Below, one piece after another: positions 47,801-57,492 of a DNA stretch of 64,000 nucleotides (positions are counted from its first letter, which is position 1; every line of letters starts with the position of its first letter). The position numbers and the translations under genes were made by a program. This DNA is from Phytophthora colocasiae. Taxonomy: Eukaryota; Oomycota; Peronosporomycetes; Peronosporales; Peronosporaceae. Below the pieces are notes generated by a model. It was not told the origin of the DNA. It worked only from the letters and a program-made list of their open reading frames with translations, and ran no database searches. The stretch is from NCBI GenBank assembly GCA_018806915.1, contig JAGKQI010000103.1, positions 1,178,001-1,242,000 of the forward strand. The letters are read 5' to 3'.

Positions 47801-50800
47801 TTAAATGGTCCATTCGCTGCCTTCGTTCGCTTCATCCTCCGCTGTGATGAACGGCGTGTGGATGGACTTGATCATAACCTCACCACAGAAAATACACTCG
47901 GACGCGATGATCTCGTCGAGCTTTTGCTGTACCATTTCCCGCTCCTGTGCAATGGACTGCTCCTTCGCCGCATTCTTGGCCTTGGCTGTCGCCGCTGCAT
48001 TACTCCCCTCGGCACCGGGGGTCATGACTTCCTTCTCGGTGGACGACAGGTTCAAAAATGGGAAAGCAGCCAGCGGCCGCTGGAAAAAGTTCGTGCTGGT
48101 AGGCATCTCGGTGGACAACTCGTTGAGCTTCTGGATGAGCTGCTTCACTGTCTGCCGCTGGAAACTGTTCAGGTGCTTCTGCATCTCCTGACGCAACGCA
48201 CCGGCGTGGAAAGCGTGTGAGCACGGGAAGAGGTAGAACTCCTTGCCCAGGAGGTTCTGGCCCGTAAGCTCGCAACGCTGATTACCGGACACAACGGCGC
48301 ACCGCTTGCGTAGCTTCTGCATGTCAGCACGGATTAATTCAGCTGACTGCGTGTAATCTTGCATCTCTTCCTTCAGCTGCTCAATGCGGTCATTGTAGAC
48401 CTCAAGCGACTCGCAAATCTCCTTCTTGAAGTCGTTAATAAGGACAAAGTCTGGGAAGAAAGGCAGGATATCCTCGATCTTCAGCAAACCACTCTCTTTA
48501 AGGATGTTCATTGCGTCCTTAATCTCGCCACCGGCGTCAATCGTATGCTTGGCGATAAGCGTCCAGAGTTTCTTTCGGGTCTCGTCATCCTCAGGCATGC
48601 TGGCCATTTCCTTTGCGATCTTCACATCCACTTGAAGAGCCTTCTCGACGGCATCTTGATACAATCCCATGGCCGAGTAGATGTAGATACAGGCTCGATT
48701 CTTTTCGTTTTGCGTGCAAAGGCGAAGCGCGAAGGCGATGTCAAACAAGTGCTTGCCGTTGTGTTTCTTGCGCAAGAAGCTGATGAGCAGACGCTCATCG
48801 GGGTGCTTGGCCAACAGGAAGAGCAGGTAATTGTGGATAGTGGGGTCGCGGTTGCCCTGCTTGATGGCGAACTTCAGGAAACGAATAGCCATGTCCAACA
48901 CCGAGCGGCTCTTGGTCGTGTTACTAGCTGGATCGCCACCCACGCCGCTCTTTTGGTGTACATGACGCACAATAGACGGAATGAGACGCGTCGGATTCAG
49001 TGTAGCAGCCTCAAGCCATGCTTCATACACCTCCTTCGGTTTGTGGATGATAAGCTCGGGCGAATACTTATACCACAACTCCTCCACCTTGGAGGTCTCT
49101 ACACTGCGCAACAATTCAATAGCAGCGCCATACTCGCCACGATCCACGTGGTACGTGATGACCTTCTCATAATCTTCAATAAGAGTTGCGTAGAACACGA
49201 GCTCATCCGGTCGTCCATGACTAGAGATAAGGTTAAACGTCGTAGCGGGGTCCAAGTGACTCTTCTGGTCCTGAAGAAACTGCTTAAACTCAAACAGCAA
49301 ATTCGCGTGGGCGTCGACATCCTGCGCACTGCCCTTCAGCACGTTAAACTTGTCCAAAAAGAGTTCAACAATCCACGAGCACAAAACCGTCTTCTGTGTT
49401 TTCTCTTCGCCCCCCAAACTCTTCAATTTCTGGAGCAAGAAGAGGAGCAACGAGTCACGTGTCTCTTTTTCAAGGAATTTCAATGCAACCTCCTCAAATG
49501 AACGTGTCGTCTTTGCATAGATGACCGCAGCACGATCGTACTCCCCCTTGTCGAAAAGCTTGTCTGCTTGCGCTGTCAGAACGCGCTGACGCTCCCAGCC
49601 ATTGCGGCAGACGCCCAGTGCTTGCTCGAAGTCGCGGTCTTCACCGTTCCCGGCCACGGCTTTGTTCAAGAACAACTTCCACACGTTACGGTCTTCGTCG
49701 GCGATCACCACTTCCAAAATACGGCGGTTCGAGTGGATCCACACTGTGTTGAACGTCTCGTCAACAGTAATTCCGTGCACATTTCCGACACGCGAGTCAA
49801 AAGATTCCTCCATCACAACCACTCCACTCAGCTTCGACACTACCTGAACGTGGCGTGCGAACAACAGAATCACGTGGTACTGCGTCACTCCCATCGAAAT
49901 CGGAGGCGTCCACGAACCACGACTACCCGACGACTTGTCAGGTTTACCAGGGTAGGCCAACAAACCTGTTCCTGTCGTCACGTTCTCCATCGTACTCGAC
50001 AATCCAAACACAAATTCGCCATGGTACACACCCTCACCCGTAAGTACTCCAAAACCCTTGGCTCTCTCGCGCTCCTGCTTAGCGTAAAACCTCAATTCCG
50101 CTGTGGTGATATCTCCTGGAAGTTCCTGGAAGCGCAGCTTGTCCGGACTCGTATAGTCATTGAACATAGCTTCCAATCCACCAGGTCCACTACCGATGAA
50201 CTGGAACATACGCGTCGGTCTCTTTCCTGACGCCGACGTAGTCAACATGACGTAGTACCGTAAGTCTCCAGACGGTACTTTCCAATGCTCAAAGCTAATG
50301 CCTGCAATAGCCCCCTGGTTGGAGATCTGGTAGACCTTCTTAAATGATTTCTCCTTGCCTCCATCAAACTCAGCCTCGAACACTGCGCCAGAGTCTGTAC
50401 CAATAAGTATAGGTTCTGAAGCTTCTGGAGATCCAGATTGACGATCCCATGCCACACTGGTGAACTGAAGAGCTTGAGCCTTCATGATCTTCTTAGGACG
50501 GGTAGATCCTGTGTGCAAGTAGAAATTGGAGCCGTTTTCCATGGAAATCAGCACGTGAGCGCCCGTGGGGTCGATGAACACGTTGGACATGGCTACACGC
50601 GGTTCAATCATGATCTCTTCCACTGTTCCAGAGCTGTCTGTGGCCTCAGTAGTGCAACGTAACAGCATCCCCTCCTGGGAACCCATTGCTAGCACCCCGT
50701 TACCCACGCCCATGCAGTTAAGAGTGAACCCTTTGCGTCTCGAGACCTTCAGTCCGTGCTCCCTTAGCTCAAACATAGGCTTCTCCTCCTCCTTGTCCTT

Positions 50801-51010
50801 GGCCTGACCTTCATCTCCCACTGTCTCGAACTCGAAGTCGTCATTACTGCTGCGGTCACCACCGTACGTGTCATTAGAGGCTCCAGCGCCGTATGGAGAT
50901 TCATACACGCCTCCTGCAGATCCCCCAAGGCCGCTATCGAAGCCACCGCGAGAGTCACCAAAGGACTCTTCCTCCTCTTTCTTCCAGTCTGCGAATAGAT
51001 CCGCTGACAT
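47801..51010 (-). CDS. VPS18: VPS18, HOPS/CORVET core subunit
   Basis: 1069 aa without intron. Residues 70-420 form the Pep3/Vps18 beta-propeller, about 430-870 is helical solenoid with a clathrin heavy-chain-like repeat, about 870-910 coiled coil, and the C-terminus is a split RING-H2: a Cys pair near 915-925, FPCSHAFH near 940, and CIFCGE near 1045. This is the full VPS18 plan. It tethers endosomes and vacuoles before SNARE fusion within the HOPS and CORVET complexes. A Gly/Ser-rich acidic leader of about 60 residues precedes the propeller. Confidence 0.9.
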   Translation of the reverse strand: MSADLFADWKKEEEESFGDSRGGFDSGLGGSAGGVYESPYGAGASNDTYGGDRSSNDDFEFETVGDEGQAKDKEEEKPMFELREHGLKVSRRKGFTLNCMGVGNGVLAMGSQEGMLLRCTTEATDSSGTVEEIMIEPRVAMSNVFIDPTGAHVLISMENGSNFYLHTGSTRPKKIMKAQALQFTSVAWDRQSGSPEASEPILIGTDSGAVFEAEFDGGKEKSFKKVYQISNQGAIAGISFEHWKVPSGDLRYYVMLTTSASGKRPTRMFQFIGSGPGGLEAMFNDYTSPDKLRFQELPGDITTAELRFYAKQERERAKGFGVLTGEGVYHGEFVFGLSSTMENVTTGTGLLAYPGKPDKSSGSRGSWTPPISMGVTQYHVILLFARHVQVVSKLSGVVVMEESFDSRVGNVHGITVDETFNTVWIHSNRRILEVVIADEDRNVWKLFLNKAVAGNGEDRDFEQALGVCRNGWERQRVLTAQADKLFDKGEYDRAAVIYAKTTRSFEEVALKFLEKETRDSLLLFLLQKLKSLGGEEKTQKTVLCSWIVELFLDKFNVLKGSAQDVDAHANLLFEFKQFLQDQKSHLDPATTFNLISSHGRPDELVFYATLIEDYEKVITYHVDRGEYGAAIELLRSVETSKVEELWYKYSPELIIHKPKEVYEAWLEAATLNPTRLIPSIVRHVHQKSGVGGDPASNTTKSRSVLDMAIRFLKFAIKQGNRDPTIHNYLLFLLAKHPDERLLISFLRKKHNGKHLFDIAFALRLCTQNEKNRACIYIYSAMGLYQDAVEKALQVDVKIAKEMASMPEDDETRKKLWTLIAKHTIDAGGEIKDAMNILKESGLLKIEDILPFFPDFVLINDFKKEICESLEVYNDRIEQLKEEMQDYTQSAELIRADMQKLRKRCAVVSGNQRCELTGQNLLGKEFYLFPCSHAFHAGALRQEMQKHLNSFQRQTVKQLIQKLNELSTEMPTSTNFFQRPLAAFPFLNLSSTEKEVMTPGAEGSNAAATAKAKNAAKEQSIAQEREMVQQKLDEIIASECIFCGEVMIKSIHTPFITAEDEANEGSEWTI

Positions 51011-51189
51011 GTTCCCTTCGACGTAGAGCGCTCACAAGAAGAGAGCTATACCAGGATTCCCTGCCTTCTTCTTCTAATGGGAAAAGATTAGTGTAACCCA
51101 GGGGTTACGGTGTATCCATCTTCTAAATGTACCCTGATTTTGGTACATATATCCCAGATAACGTTAAGGGTAAGATAGGTTTGACCAGC

Positions 51190-51548
51190 ATGGCCGAGCA
51201 GTACCTGGAGGGGAGCCGTACGCTACTCAAAGGGTTGATGAACCGCGGTGACGTGGTACCCGACGAGATGCAGCGCGTGCAGGAGCTGCTGGAGTGCGTG
51301 GACAACAATGCGAAGAAGATTGCGGCGGCACTGACGGCCAACCGCCGACAAGGAGCCAGTATAACGGGTGCGGACACCACTGCGCAATTACTGAAGGAGC
51401 AGAAGGACTTCATCACGCAGGTGGCTGTTGGTTATTTTATTGTACTTTTGTAGTTTGGATTTAATTGAAATGTTGTGTTGCATTGGTTGGGTAGATCGCG
51501 GAGTTGTATGAACAACTGAGTAACAAGCCTGAACCAGCCGCACAGTAA
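51190..51548 (+). CDS. Small conserved-looking helical protein
   Basis: Two exons, 51190-51420 and 51495-51548, joined in phase across a 74-nt intron (GTGGCT...GGGTAG), give 94 aa. The ATG at 51190 is preferred over one at 51127 because the 21 residues between look like leader. It is nearly all helix with heptad hydrophobics (LLKGLM, VQELLECV, LYEQL), so a subunit of a small complex is likely; I do not recognise the family. Divergent from VPS18 by 179 bases. Confidence 0.65.
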
Positions 51549-51553
51549 AAGTC

Positions 51554-51685
51554 TACGGGTTTATTACAGTGCGGCGCCTTATGAGTTCATAGTGATCATA
51601 CGGGTTTATTACAGTGCGGCGCCTTATGAGTTCATAGTGATACGGGTTTATTACAGTGCGGCGCCTTATGAGTTCATAGTGATCA
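51554..51685 (+). repeat. Tandem repeat, three copies of 42-45 bp
   Basis: Copies start at 51554, 51599 and 51641, each beginning TACGGGTTTATTACAGTGCG. Unit lengths are 45 and 42 bp; the copies are otherwise identical. They begin six bases after the stop codon of the preceding gene, so they lie in its 3' UTR. Confidence 0.9.
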
Positions 51686-51744
51686 GTTTCAAGAAATATA
51701 TGCGGCACCACCAGTTATTTTTCTGACGAAATCTGCGGTTTAGT

Positions 51745-52263
51745 ATGAAGTATTTTTTTCTGTTTCTCAAAAAAATATTAGGATTCATGACCCCAAGTAT
51801 TGTTGTTGTTATATCTGTAGCTTGTATCTTAAAGTATAGTCAAATGCAAGAGCTCCAGCAGTGTCAGACGATGAAGCGACAGTATTTGCAGCAGATTCGG
51901 GCCTGGCAAACTCAGTTCGAAAAGAAATACCGAAGGAAGCCAAAACCGGTGGACAGATCGGCCGGTATTGTGCGACTACAAGGGCGATGCCAGGCACTAA
52001 ACGAACGGATGCAAGAGCTGAACGATCGGTTAGCCGCTTCTCATGGTAGTATTTACCGGATGACTGCAGACACCAGAGCACTGACCATAGACGCATCCAG
52101 CCAGTCTGCGTCGCTACATGAAGGTCATCCTAGCCAGCATGGTAACTTCGAAGATGTCCCAGCGGTATCACCCGTTCCCCTTGGAGGTGAGTCAGACTCC
52201 TTGGACAGAAGCGAAGGCAGGAGATCACCAGCACAAAAGGCTTTCCTGAATCGATTTCAATAG
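51745..52263 (+). CDS. Chimeric ORF: new hydrophobic N-terminus on pseudokinase tail
   Basis: 172 aa. The first 33 residues come from unique sequence outside the inverted repeat and contain Lys-flanked hydrophobic stretches (YFFLFL, then IVVVISVACIL), like a signal anchor. From 51847 the sequence is the inverted copy of the 3' end of the pseudokinase gene at 57076-58702 and stays in frame to the same stop. That tail begins with a coiled coil (ELQQCQTMKRQ) and holds a KKYRRKPKP basic block. It may be a truncated pseudogene that happens to be open, or a new fusion gene; expression is unknown. Confidence 0.45.
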   Translation: MKYFFLFLKKILGFMTPSIVVVISVACILKYSQMQELQQCQTMKRQYLQQIRAWQTQFEKKYRRKPKPVDRSAGIVRLQGRCQALNERMQELNDRLAASHGSIYRMTADTRALTIDASSQSASLHEGHPSQHGNFEDVPAVSPVPLGGESDSLDRSEGRRSPAQKAFLNRFQ

Positions 52264-53048
52264 GATTGAGATATTACAGCAGTGCCACTAACAATGATGG
52301 ACGGGTAATACGATATCCGCATGTTAATCACGGCAATACGCAGACATCAATAACGGTTACTGCACCACTACATGTATTACACGCATGCTGCCATATAGGC
52401 GACGGCTTCATGGATCACCTTTCTCCGGCCAGCCAGCCCTCATCAAAAGCATGCCAACGCTGCGCAATCCTCCGCATTGGATGCAGCGCTAAATGCTCCC
52501 TCGAGTACATGTACGCTCGCAGGTTTTGTGGCCTATTTCCACTCGCTGTAGCACCGGATCCTTCTGCTGCGACGCCCTCCGCCACTCGCGCGTTAAGCAC
52601 TGCGGAGCCGCCTCGGCCACGTACCGCCAGCAAGGTTGCGGTTGGTTTACCACGTACGCTCGCAGGTAAGTCGGCGCTGGGATTGGCTGTCTCGCGCGCG
52701 ATCTGGTGACGCATCCTGATGACAGCGCAAGCGCATCCCCATTTGACAGCTACTTCGTCATGCCGTCGTAAGTGCAAGAAGTCGCAAGAACCAGGTGTAT
52801 ACAAAGCAAGTAAGCATCTAACCGCCCTCTATATAATCACCAGCATGCCGCTAAACACAGGGGAACGTCAGTCGCGTACGCTCTCATCCGACCTGTAAAA
52901 ACTCTTCGTAAATTATCCTTTTTACCAGTTCAACGTCGCCCATGATCCACTTGCGACGTTGGCTCGCCGTGTCAAAGCTCAACTTGCTCCGCAGCGCACA
53001 CTGCCTGTTTGCTTACCTTCCTTCATCGCTTCGCTCTTCTCGTCACCA
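52264..53048 (+). other. Aminotransferase upstream region (left arm)
   Basis: About 785 bases without a supported gene. Several open frames exist on both strands but start with TTG or GTG and lack domains. A 13-bp GTACGCTCGCAGG word occurs twice (near 52509 and 52654). The mirrored region in the right arm is 56291-57075. Confidence 0.5.
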
Positions 53049-54311
53049 ATGGCCAAGCAACACCTCGCCAAGGGCATCGGCCGCATGTCCGACATGATCA
53101 TGACCAAGGGCAAAGGCTCGTGGATCTGGACGGCCGACAACCGCAAGTTGCTGGACTTCACGAGCGGCATCGCCGTGACCAGTGTGGGCCACTCGCACCC
53201 GAAGGTGGTGGCGGCTGTGCAGAAGCAGGCTGCCACGCTCGTGCACGCTCAGGTGAACATCGGGTATCACCAGCCCATGCTGGACCTGACGGACAAGCTG
53301 CTACCAGTACTGCCCAAGAGCCTGGACTCGCTCTTCTTCGCGTGCAGCGGCTCGGAGGCCATTGAGAACGCCGTCAAGCTGGCCCGTCACGCTACGGGAA
53401 AGACCAAGGTGATCGCGTTCCAAGGTGGCTACCACGGCCGCACGGTGGGCACGATGAGTCTGACGTCGAGCAAGACCGTGTACAGCGCCGGCTTTGGCCC
53501 GCTCATGCCGGGAGTGACGTTCGTGCCGTACCCGTACGCACTGCATGGCCCGATCCATGACGATGAGAAGAATGCCGACTGGTGTTTGGAGCAGCTGCGT
53601 CTGGCACTGAAGCAGCAGTCGGCTCCGCGTGACACGGCTGCGATCATCATCGAGTCGGTGATGGGCGAGGGCGGCTACGTTGTGCCTCCCAAGAGCTTCA
53701 TGAAGGGTCTGCGCGAAATCGCGTCGGAGAACGACATTCTGCTGATTGCGGACGAGGTGCAGTCTGGTTTCGGCCGCACGGGCGAGTACTTTGCGATCGA
53801 CAGCCATTTCGACGTGCAGCCGGACATCCTGGCGTTCGCCAAGGGTATTGCCGACGGGTACCCGATCAGTGGTATTGCCAGCCGCAAGGAGTTGACGGAC
53901 ACACAGCCCGCCGGATCAATGGGCGGCGCTTACGCCGGTAACGCTGTCGCCTGCGCTGCTGCTATTGCCACGCAGGAGGTTATCGCTGAGGAGAATCTGC
54001 TTGAGAACACGCGTGTCCGTGGTGCACAGCTGCAGGCCGGTCTTGAGAAGCTAAAGTCGTCGGGCAAGTACCCGATCCTGGACGTGCGTGGTCTGGGTCT
54101 GATGATCGGCATTGAGTTCGACCCCGCTAAGACCCCGGCGGGCTCGGCGAACAAGATCTCGGCGGCTTGTTTGGATCACGGCATGATGTTGCTGACTACG
54201 AGTATCTACGAGACCCTACGCTTCATGCCTGCTCTTACCGTCACGGAGGATGAGTGCGCGCTTGCACTAGAGATCTTCGAGAAGGCCCTGGATGACGTCT
54301 TCACAAAGTAG
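53049..54311 (+). CDS. Class III aminotransferase (GabT-like), copy 1
   Basis: 420 aa from the ATG at 53049. The frame is open 30 codons further upstream with a basic, Ser-rich composition but no ATG, so an upstream exon could add a mitochondrial presequence. The PLP fold is clear: SGSEAIENAVKLAR near 80, GGYHGRTVG near 110, the PLP-ring Asp in IADEVQSGFGRTG near 240, and the Schiff-base Lys in AFAKGIADGYP near 270. The family transfers the amino group of 4-aminobutyrate or similar omega-amino acids. Differs from copy 2 at two residues (Ala instead of Thr, and Pro instead of Thr). Confidence 0.85.
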   Translation: MAKQHLAKGIGRMSDMIMTKGKGSWIWTADNRKLLDFTSGIAVTSVGHSHPKVVAAVQKQAATLVHAQVNIGYHQPMLDLTDKLLPVLPKSLDSLFFACSGSEAIENAVKLARHATGKTKVIAFQGGYHGRTVGTMSLTSSKTVYSAGFGPLMPGVTFVPYPYALHGPIHDDEKNADWCLEQLRLALKQQSAPRDTAAIIIESVMGEGGYVVPPKSFMKGLREIASENDILLIADEVQSGFGRTGEYFAIDSHFDVQPDILAFAKGIADGYPISGIASRKELTDTQPAGSMGGAYAGNAVACAAAIATQEVIAEENLLENTRVRGAQLQAGLEKLKSSGKYPILDVRGLGLMIGIEFDPAKTPAGSANKISAACLDHGMMLLTTSIYETLRFMPALTVTEDECALALEIFEKALDDVFTK

Positions 54312-54560
54312 ACGTGTTCGAATTGCTATTTCTTGGTAACCCGATGAATTTAATGTTTGTACTGCGCCGCGTTCTCTTGATTTGGTACAGTACATGCATG
54401 TAATACTTCGAGTTAAAAATCACCGCACGCGCAAAACCTGTATGGTGCAGGTTACGGCCACATACCCGCCAACGTTAGATCGAAGTCTGTGCAACCTTGG
54501 ACCCAAACCCGTTTGTGCTACTCGATAGTAATATTATGGATAGTACTCAAGTGATACAAG

Positions 54561-54778
54561 TAATACTACTGCTCGTTCTGGTCCATATGTGCCTTACTTC
54601 GAAAGTGGCTTTGCAGTGCTCGCCACCCTTCAATCAGCCAAGAGATGCCCACGTCCACAGAGAAGCAAGCGCGTTTGGACATATTTGGCAACACGTTGGA
54701 GCGCCCTCCACGACACATAAGGAATGGCTTCGTGGTAGTAGAGGTTGGAACCGACTTCGAAGTAAGGCAAGTAGTTTT
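54561..54778. other. Spacer of the inverted repeat (218 bp)
   Basis: Unique sequence between the arms. A short decayed inverted pair (GCCTTACTTCGAA near 54590 and its complement near 54755) suggests the palindrome was once longer and that its centre has since been altered. Confidence 0.6.
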
Positions 54779-57492
54779 CTTGTATCACTTGAGTACTATC
54801 CATAATATTACTATCGAGTAGCACAAACGGGTTTGGGTCCAAGGTTGCACAGACTTCGATCTAACGTTGGCGGGTATGTGGCCGTAACCTGCACCATACA
54901 GGTTTTGCGCGTGCGGTGATTTTTAACTCGAAGTATTACATGCATGTACTGTACCAAATCAAGAGAACGCGGCGCAGTACAAACATTAAATTCATCGGGT
55001 TACCAAGAAATAGCAATTCGAACACGTCTACTTTGTGAAGACGTCATCCAGGGCCTTCTCGAAGATCTCTAGTGCAAGCGCGCACTCATCCTCCGTGACG
55101 GTAAGAGCAGGCATGAAGCGTAGGGTCTCGTAGATACTCGTAGTCAGCAACATCATGCCGTGATCCAAACAAGCCGCCGAGATCTTGTTCGCCGAGCCCG
55201 CCGGGGTCTTAGCGGTGTCGAACTCAATGCCGATCATCAGACCCAGACCACGCACGTCCAGGATCGGGTACTTGCCCGACGACTTTAGCTTCTCAAGACC
55301 GGCCTGCAGCTGTGCACCACGGACACGCGTGTTCTCAAGCAGATTCTCCTCAGCGATAACCTCCTGCGTGGCAATAGCAGCAGCGCAGGCGACAGCGTTA
55401 CCGGCGTAAGTGCCGCCCATTGATCCGGCGGGCTGTGTGTCCGTCAACTCCTTGCGGCTGGCAATACCACTGATCGGGTACCCGTCGGCAATACCCTTGG
55501 CGAACGCCAGGATGTCCGGCTGCACGTCGAAATGGCTGTCGATCGCAAAGTACTCGCCCGTGCGGCCGAAACCAGACTGCACCTCGTCCGCAATCAGCAG
55601 AATGTCGTTCTCCGACGCGATTTCGCGCAGACCCTTCATGAAGCTCTTGGGAGGCACAACGTAGCCGCCCTCGCCCATCACCGACTCGATGATGATCGCA
55701 GCCGTGTCACGCGGAGCCGACTGCTGCTTCAGTGCCAGACGCAGCTGCTCCAAACACCAGTCGGCATTCTTCTCATCGTCATGGATCGGGCCATGCAGTG
55801 CGTACGGGTACGGCACGAACGTCACTCCCGGCATGAGCGGGCCAAAGCCGGCGCTGTACACGGTCTTGCTCGACGTCAGACTCATCGTGCCCACCGTGCG
55901 GCCGTGGTAGCCACCTTGGAACGCGATCACCTTGGTCTTTCCCGTAGCGTGACGGGCCAGCTTGACGGCGTTCTCAATGGCCTCCGAGCCGCTGCACGCG
56001 AAGAAGAGCGAGTCCAGGCTCTTGGGCAGTACTGGTAGCAGCTTGTCCGTCAGGTCCAGCATGGGCTGGTGATACCCGATGTTCACCTGAGCGTGCACGA
56101 GCGTGGCAGCCTGCTTCTGCACAGCCGCCACCACCTTCGGGTGCGAGTGGCCCACACTGGTCACGGCGATGCCGCTCGTGAAGTCCAGCAACTTGCGGTT
56201 GTCGGCCGTCCAGATCCACGAGCCTTTGCCCTTGGTCATGATCATGTCGGACATGCGGCCGATGCCCTTGGCGAGGTGTTGCTTGGCCATTGGTGACGAG
56301 AAGAGCGAAGCGATGAAGGAAGGTAAGCAAACAGGCAGTGTGCGCTGCGGAGCAAGTTGAGCTTTGACACGGCGAGCCAACGTCGCAAGTGGATCATGGG
56401 CGACGTTGAACTGGTAAAAATGATAATTTACGAAGAGTTTTTACAGGTCGGATGAGAGCGTACGCGACTGACGTTCCCCTGTGTTTAGCGGCATGCTGGT
56501 GATTATATAGAGGGCGGTTAGATGCTTACTTGCTTTGTATACACCTGGTTCTTGCGACTTCTTGCACTTACGACGGCATGACGAAGTAGCTGTCAAATGG
56601 GGATGCGCTTGCGCTGTCATCAGGATGCGTCACCAGATCGCGCGCGAGACAGCCAATCCCAGCGCCGACTTACCTGCGAGCGTACGTGGTAAACCAACCG
56701 CAACCTTGCTGGCGGTACGTGGCCGAGGCGGCTCCGCAGTGCTTAACGCGCGAGTGGCGGAGGGCGTCGCAGCAGAAGGATCCGGTGCTACAGCGAGTGG
56801 AAATAGGCCACAAAACGTGCGAGCGTACATGTACTCGAGGGAGCATTTAGCGCTGCATCCAATGCGGAGGATTGCGCAGCGTTGACATGCTTTTGACGAG
56901 GGCTGGCTGGCCGGAGAAAGGTGATCCATGAAGCCGTCGCCTATATGGCAGCATGCGTGTAATACATGTAGTGGTGCAGTAACCGTTATTGATGTCTGCG
57001 TATTGCCGTGATTAACATGCGGATATCGTATTACCCGTCCATCATTGTTAGTGGCACTGCTGTAATATCTCAATCCTATTGAAATCGATTCAGGAAAGCC
57101 TTTTGTGCTGGCGATCTCCTGCCTTCGCTTCTGTCCAAGGAGTCTGACTCACCTCCAAGGGGAACGGGTGATACCGCTGGGACATCTTCGAAGCTGTCAT
57201 GTTGGCTGGGATGACCTTCATGTAGCGATGCAGACTGGCTGGATGCGTCTATCGTCAGTGCTCTGGTGTCTGCAGTCATCCGGTAAATACTACCATGAGA
57301 AGCGGCTAACCGATCGTTCAGCTCTTGCATCCGTTCGTTTAGTGCCTGGCATCGCCCTTGTAGTCGCACAATACCGGCCGATCTGTCCACCGGTTTTGGC
57401 TTCCTTCGGTATTTCTTTTCGAACTGAGTTTGCCAGGCCCGAATCTGCTGCAAATACTGTCGCTTCATCGTCTGACACTGCTGGAGCTCTTG
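54779..57492 (-). repeat. Large inverted repeat, right arm (2714 bp)
   Basis: Reverse complement of 51847-54560. Its outer end lies inside an intact gene (the pseudokinase), so this arm is probably the original and the left arm the copy. Confidence 0.92.
55028..56290 (-). CDS. Class III aminotransferase (GabT-like), copy 2
   Basis: The mirrored copy of the gene at 53049-54311, 420 aa with the same PLP-binding Asp and Lys. Two amino-acid differences were seen: Thr in GGTYAGNAV and Thr in EFDTAKT. Both copies are open and convergent, with about 700 bases between stop codons. Its native neighbour upstream (rightward) is the pseudokinase tail, facing the same way. Confidence 0.85.
   Translation of the reverse strand: MAKQHLAKGIGRMSDMIMTKGKGSWIWTADNRKLLDFTSGIAVTSVGHSHPKVVAAVQKQAATLVHAQVNIGYHQPMLDLTDKLLPVLPKSLDSLFFACSGSEAIENAVKLARHATGKTKVIAFQGGYHGRTVGTMSLTSSKTVYSAGFGPLMPGVTFVPYPYALHGPIHDDEKNADWCLEQLRLALKQQSAPRDTAAIIIESVMGEGGYVVPPKSFMKGLREIASENDILLIADEVQSGFGRTGEYFAIDSHFDVQPDILAFAKGIADGYPISGIASRKELTDTQPAGSMGGTYAGNAVACAAAIATQEVIAEENLLENTRVRGAQLQAGLEKLKSSGKYPILDVRGLGLMIGIEFDTAKTPAGSANKISAACLDHGMMLLTTSIYETLRFMPALTVTEDECALALEIFEKALDDVFTK

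Larger units (their letters stand above)
51847..54560 (+). repeat. Large inverted repeat, left arm (2714 bp)
   Basis: Position x pairs with 109339 - x in the right arm without net length change. At least eleven substitutions were seen, five of them transitions clustered at 52128-52150, so identity is roughly 99.6%. It contains the aminotransferase gene, its upstream region and the tail of the pseudokinase gene. Confidence 0.92.

Noticed and set aside
48359..49501. A 380-codon plus-strand frame opposite VPS18
   Set aside because: No domain, His/Leu/Val-rich composition as expected for an antisense frame; VPS18 covers the whole region.
52266..52804. Frames on both strands upstream of each aminotransferase copy
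   Set aside because: They start with TTG or GTG, have no domains, and one is shortened by a single substitution between the arms.
52959..53048. Longer aminotransferase start with a possible presequence
   Set aside because: The extra 30 codons begin with TTG and no in-frame ATG is present; an upstream exon is possible but not visible.
51847..57492. Inverted repeat as a mirror-image assembly error
   Set aside because: At least eleven differences between arms and unlike outer flanks argue for a real duplication, though a haplotype-join error is not fully excluded.
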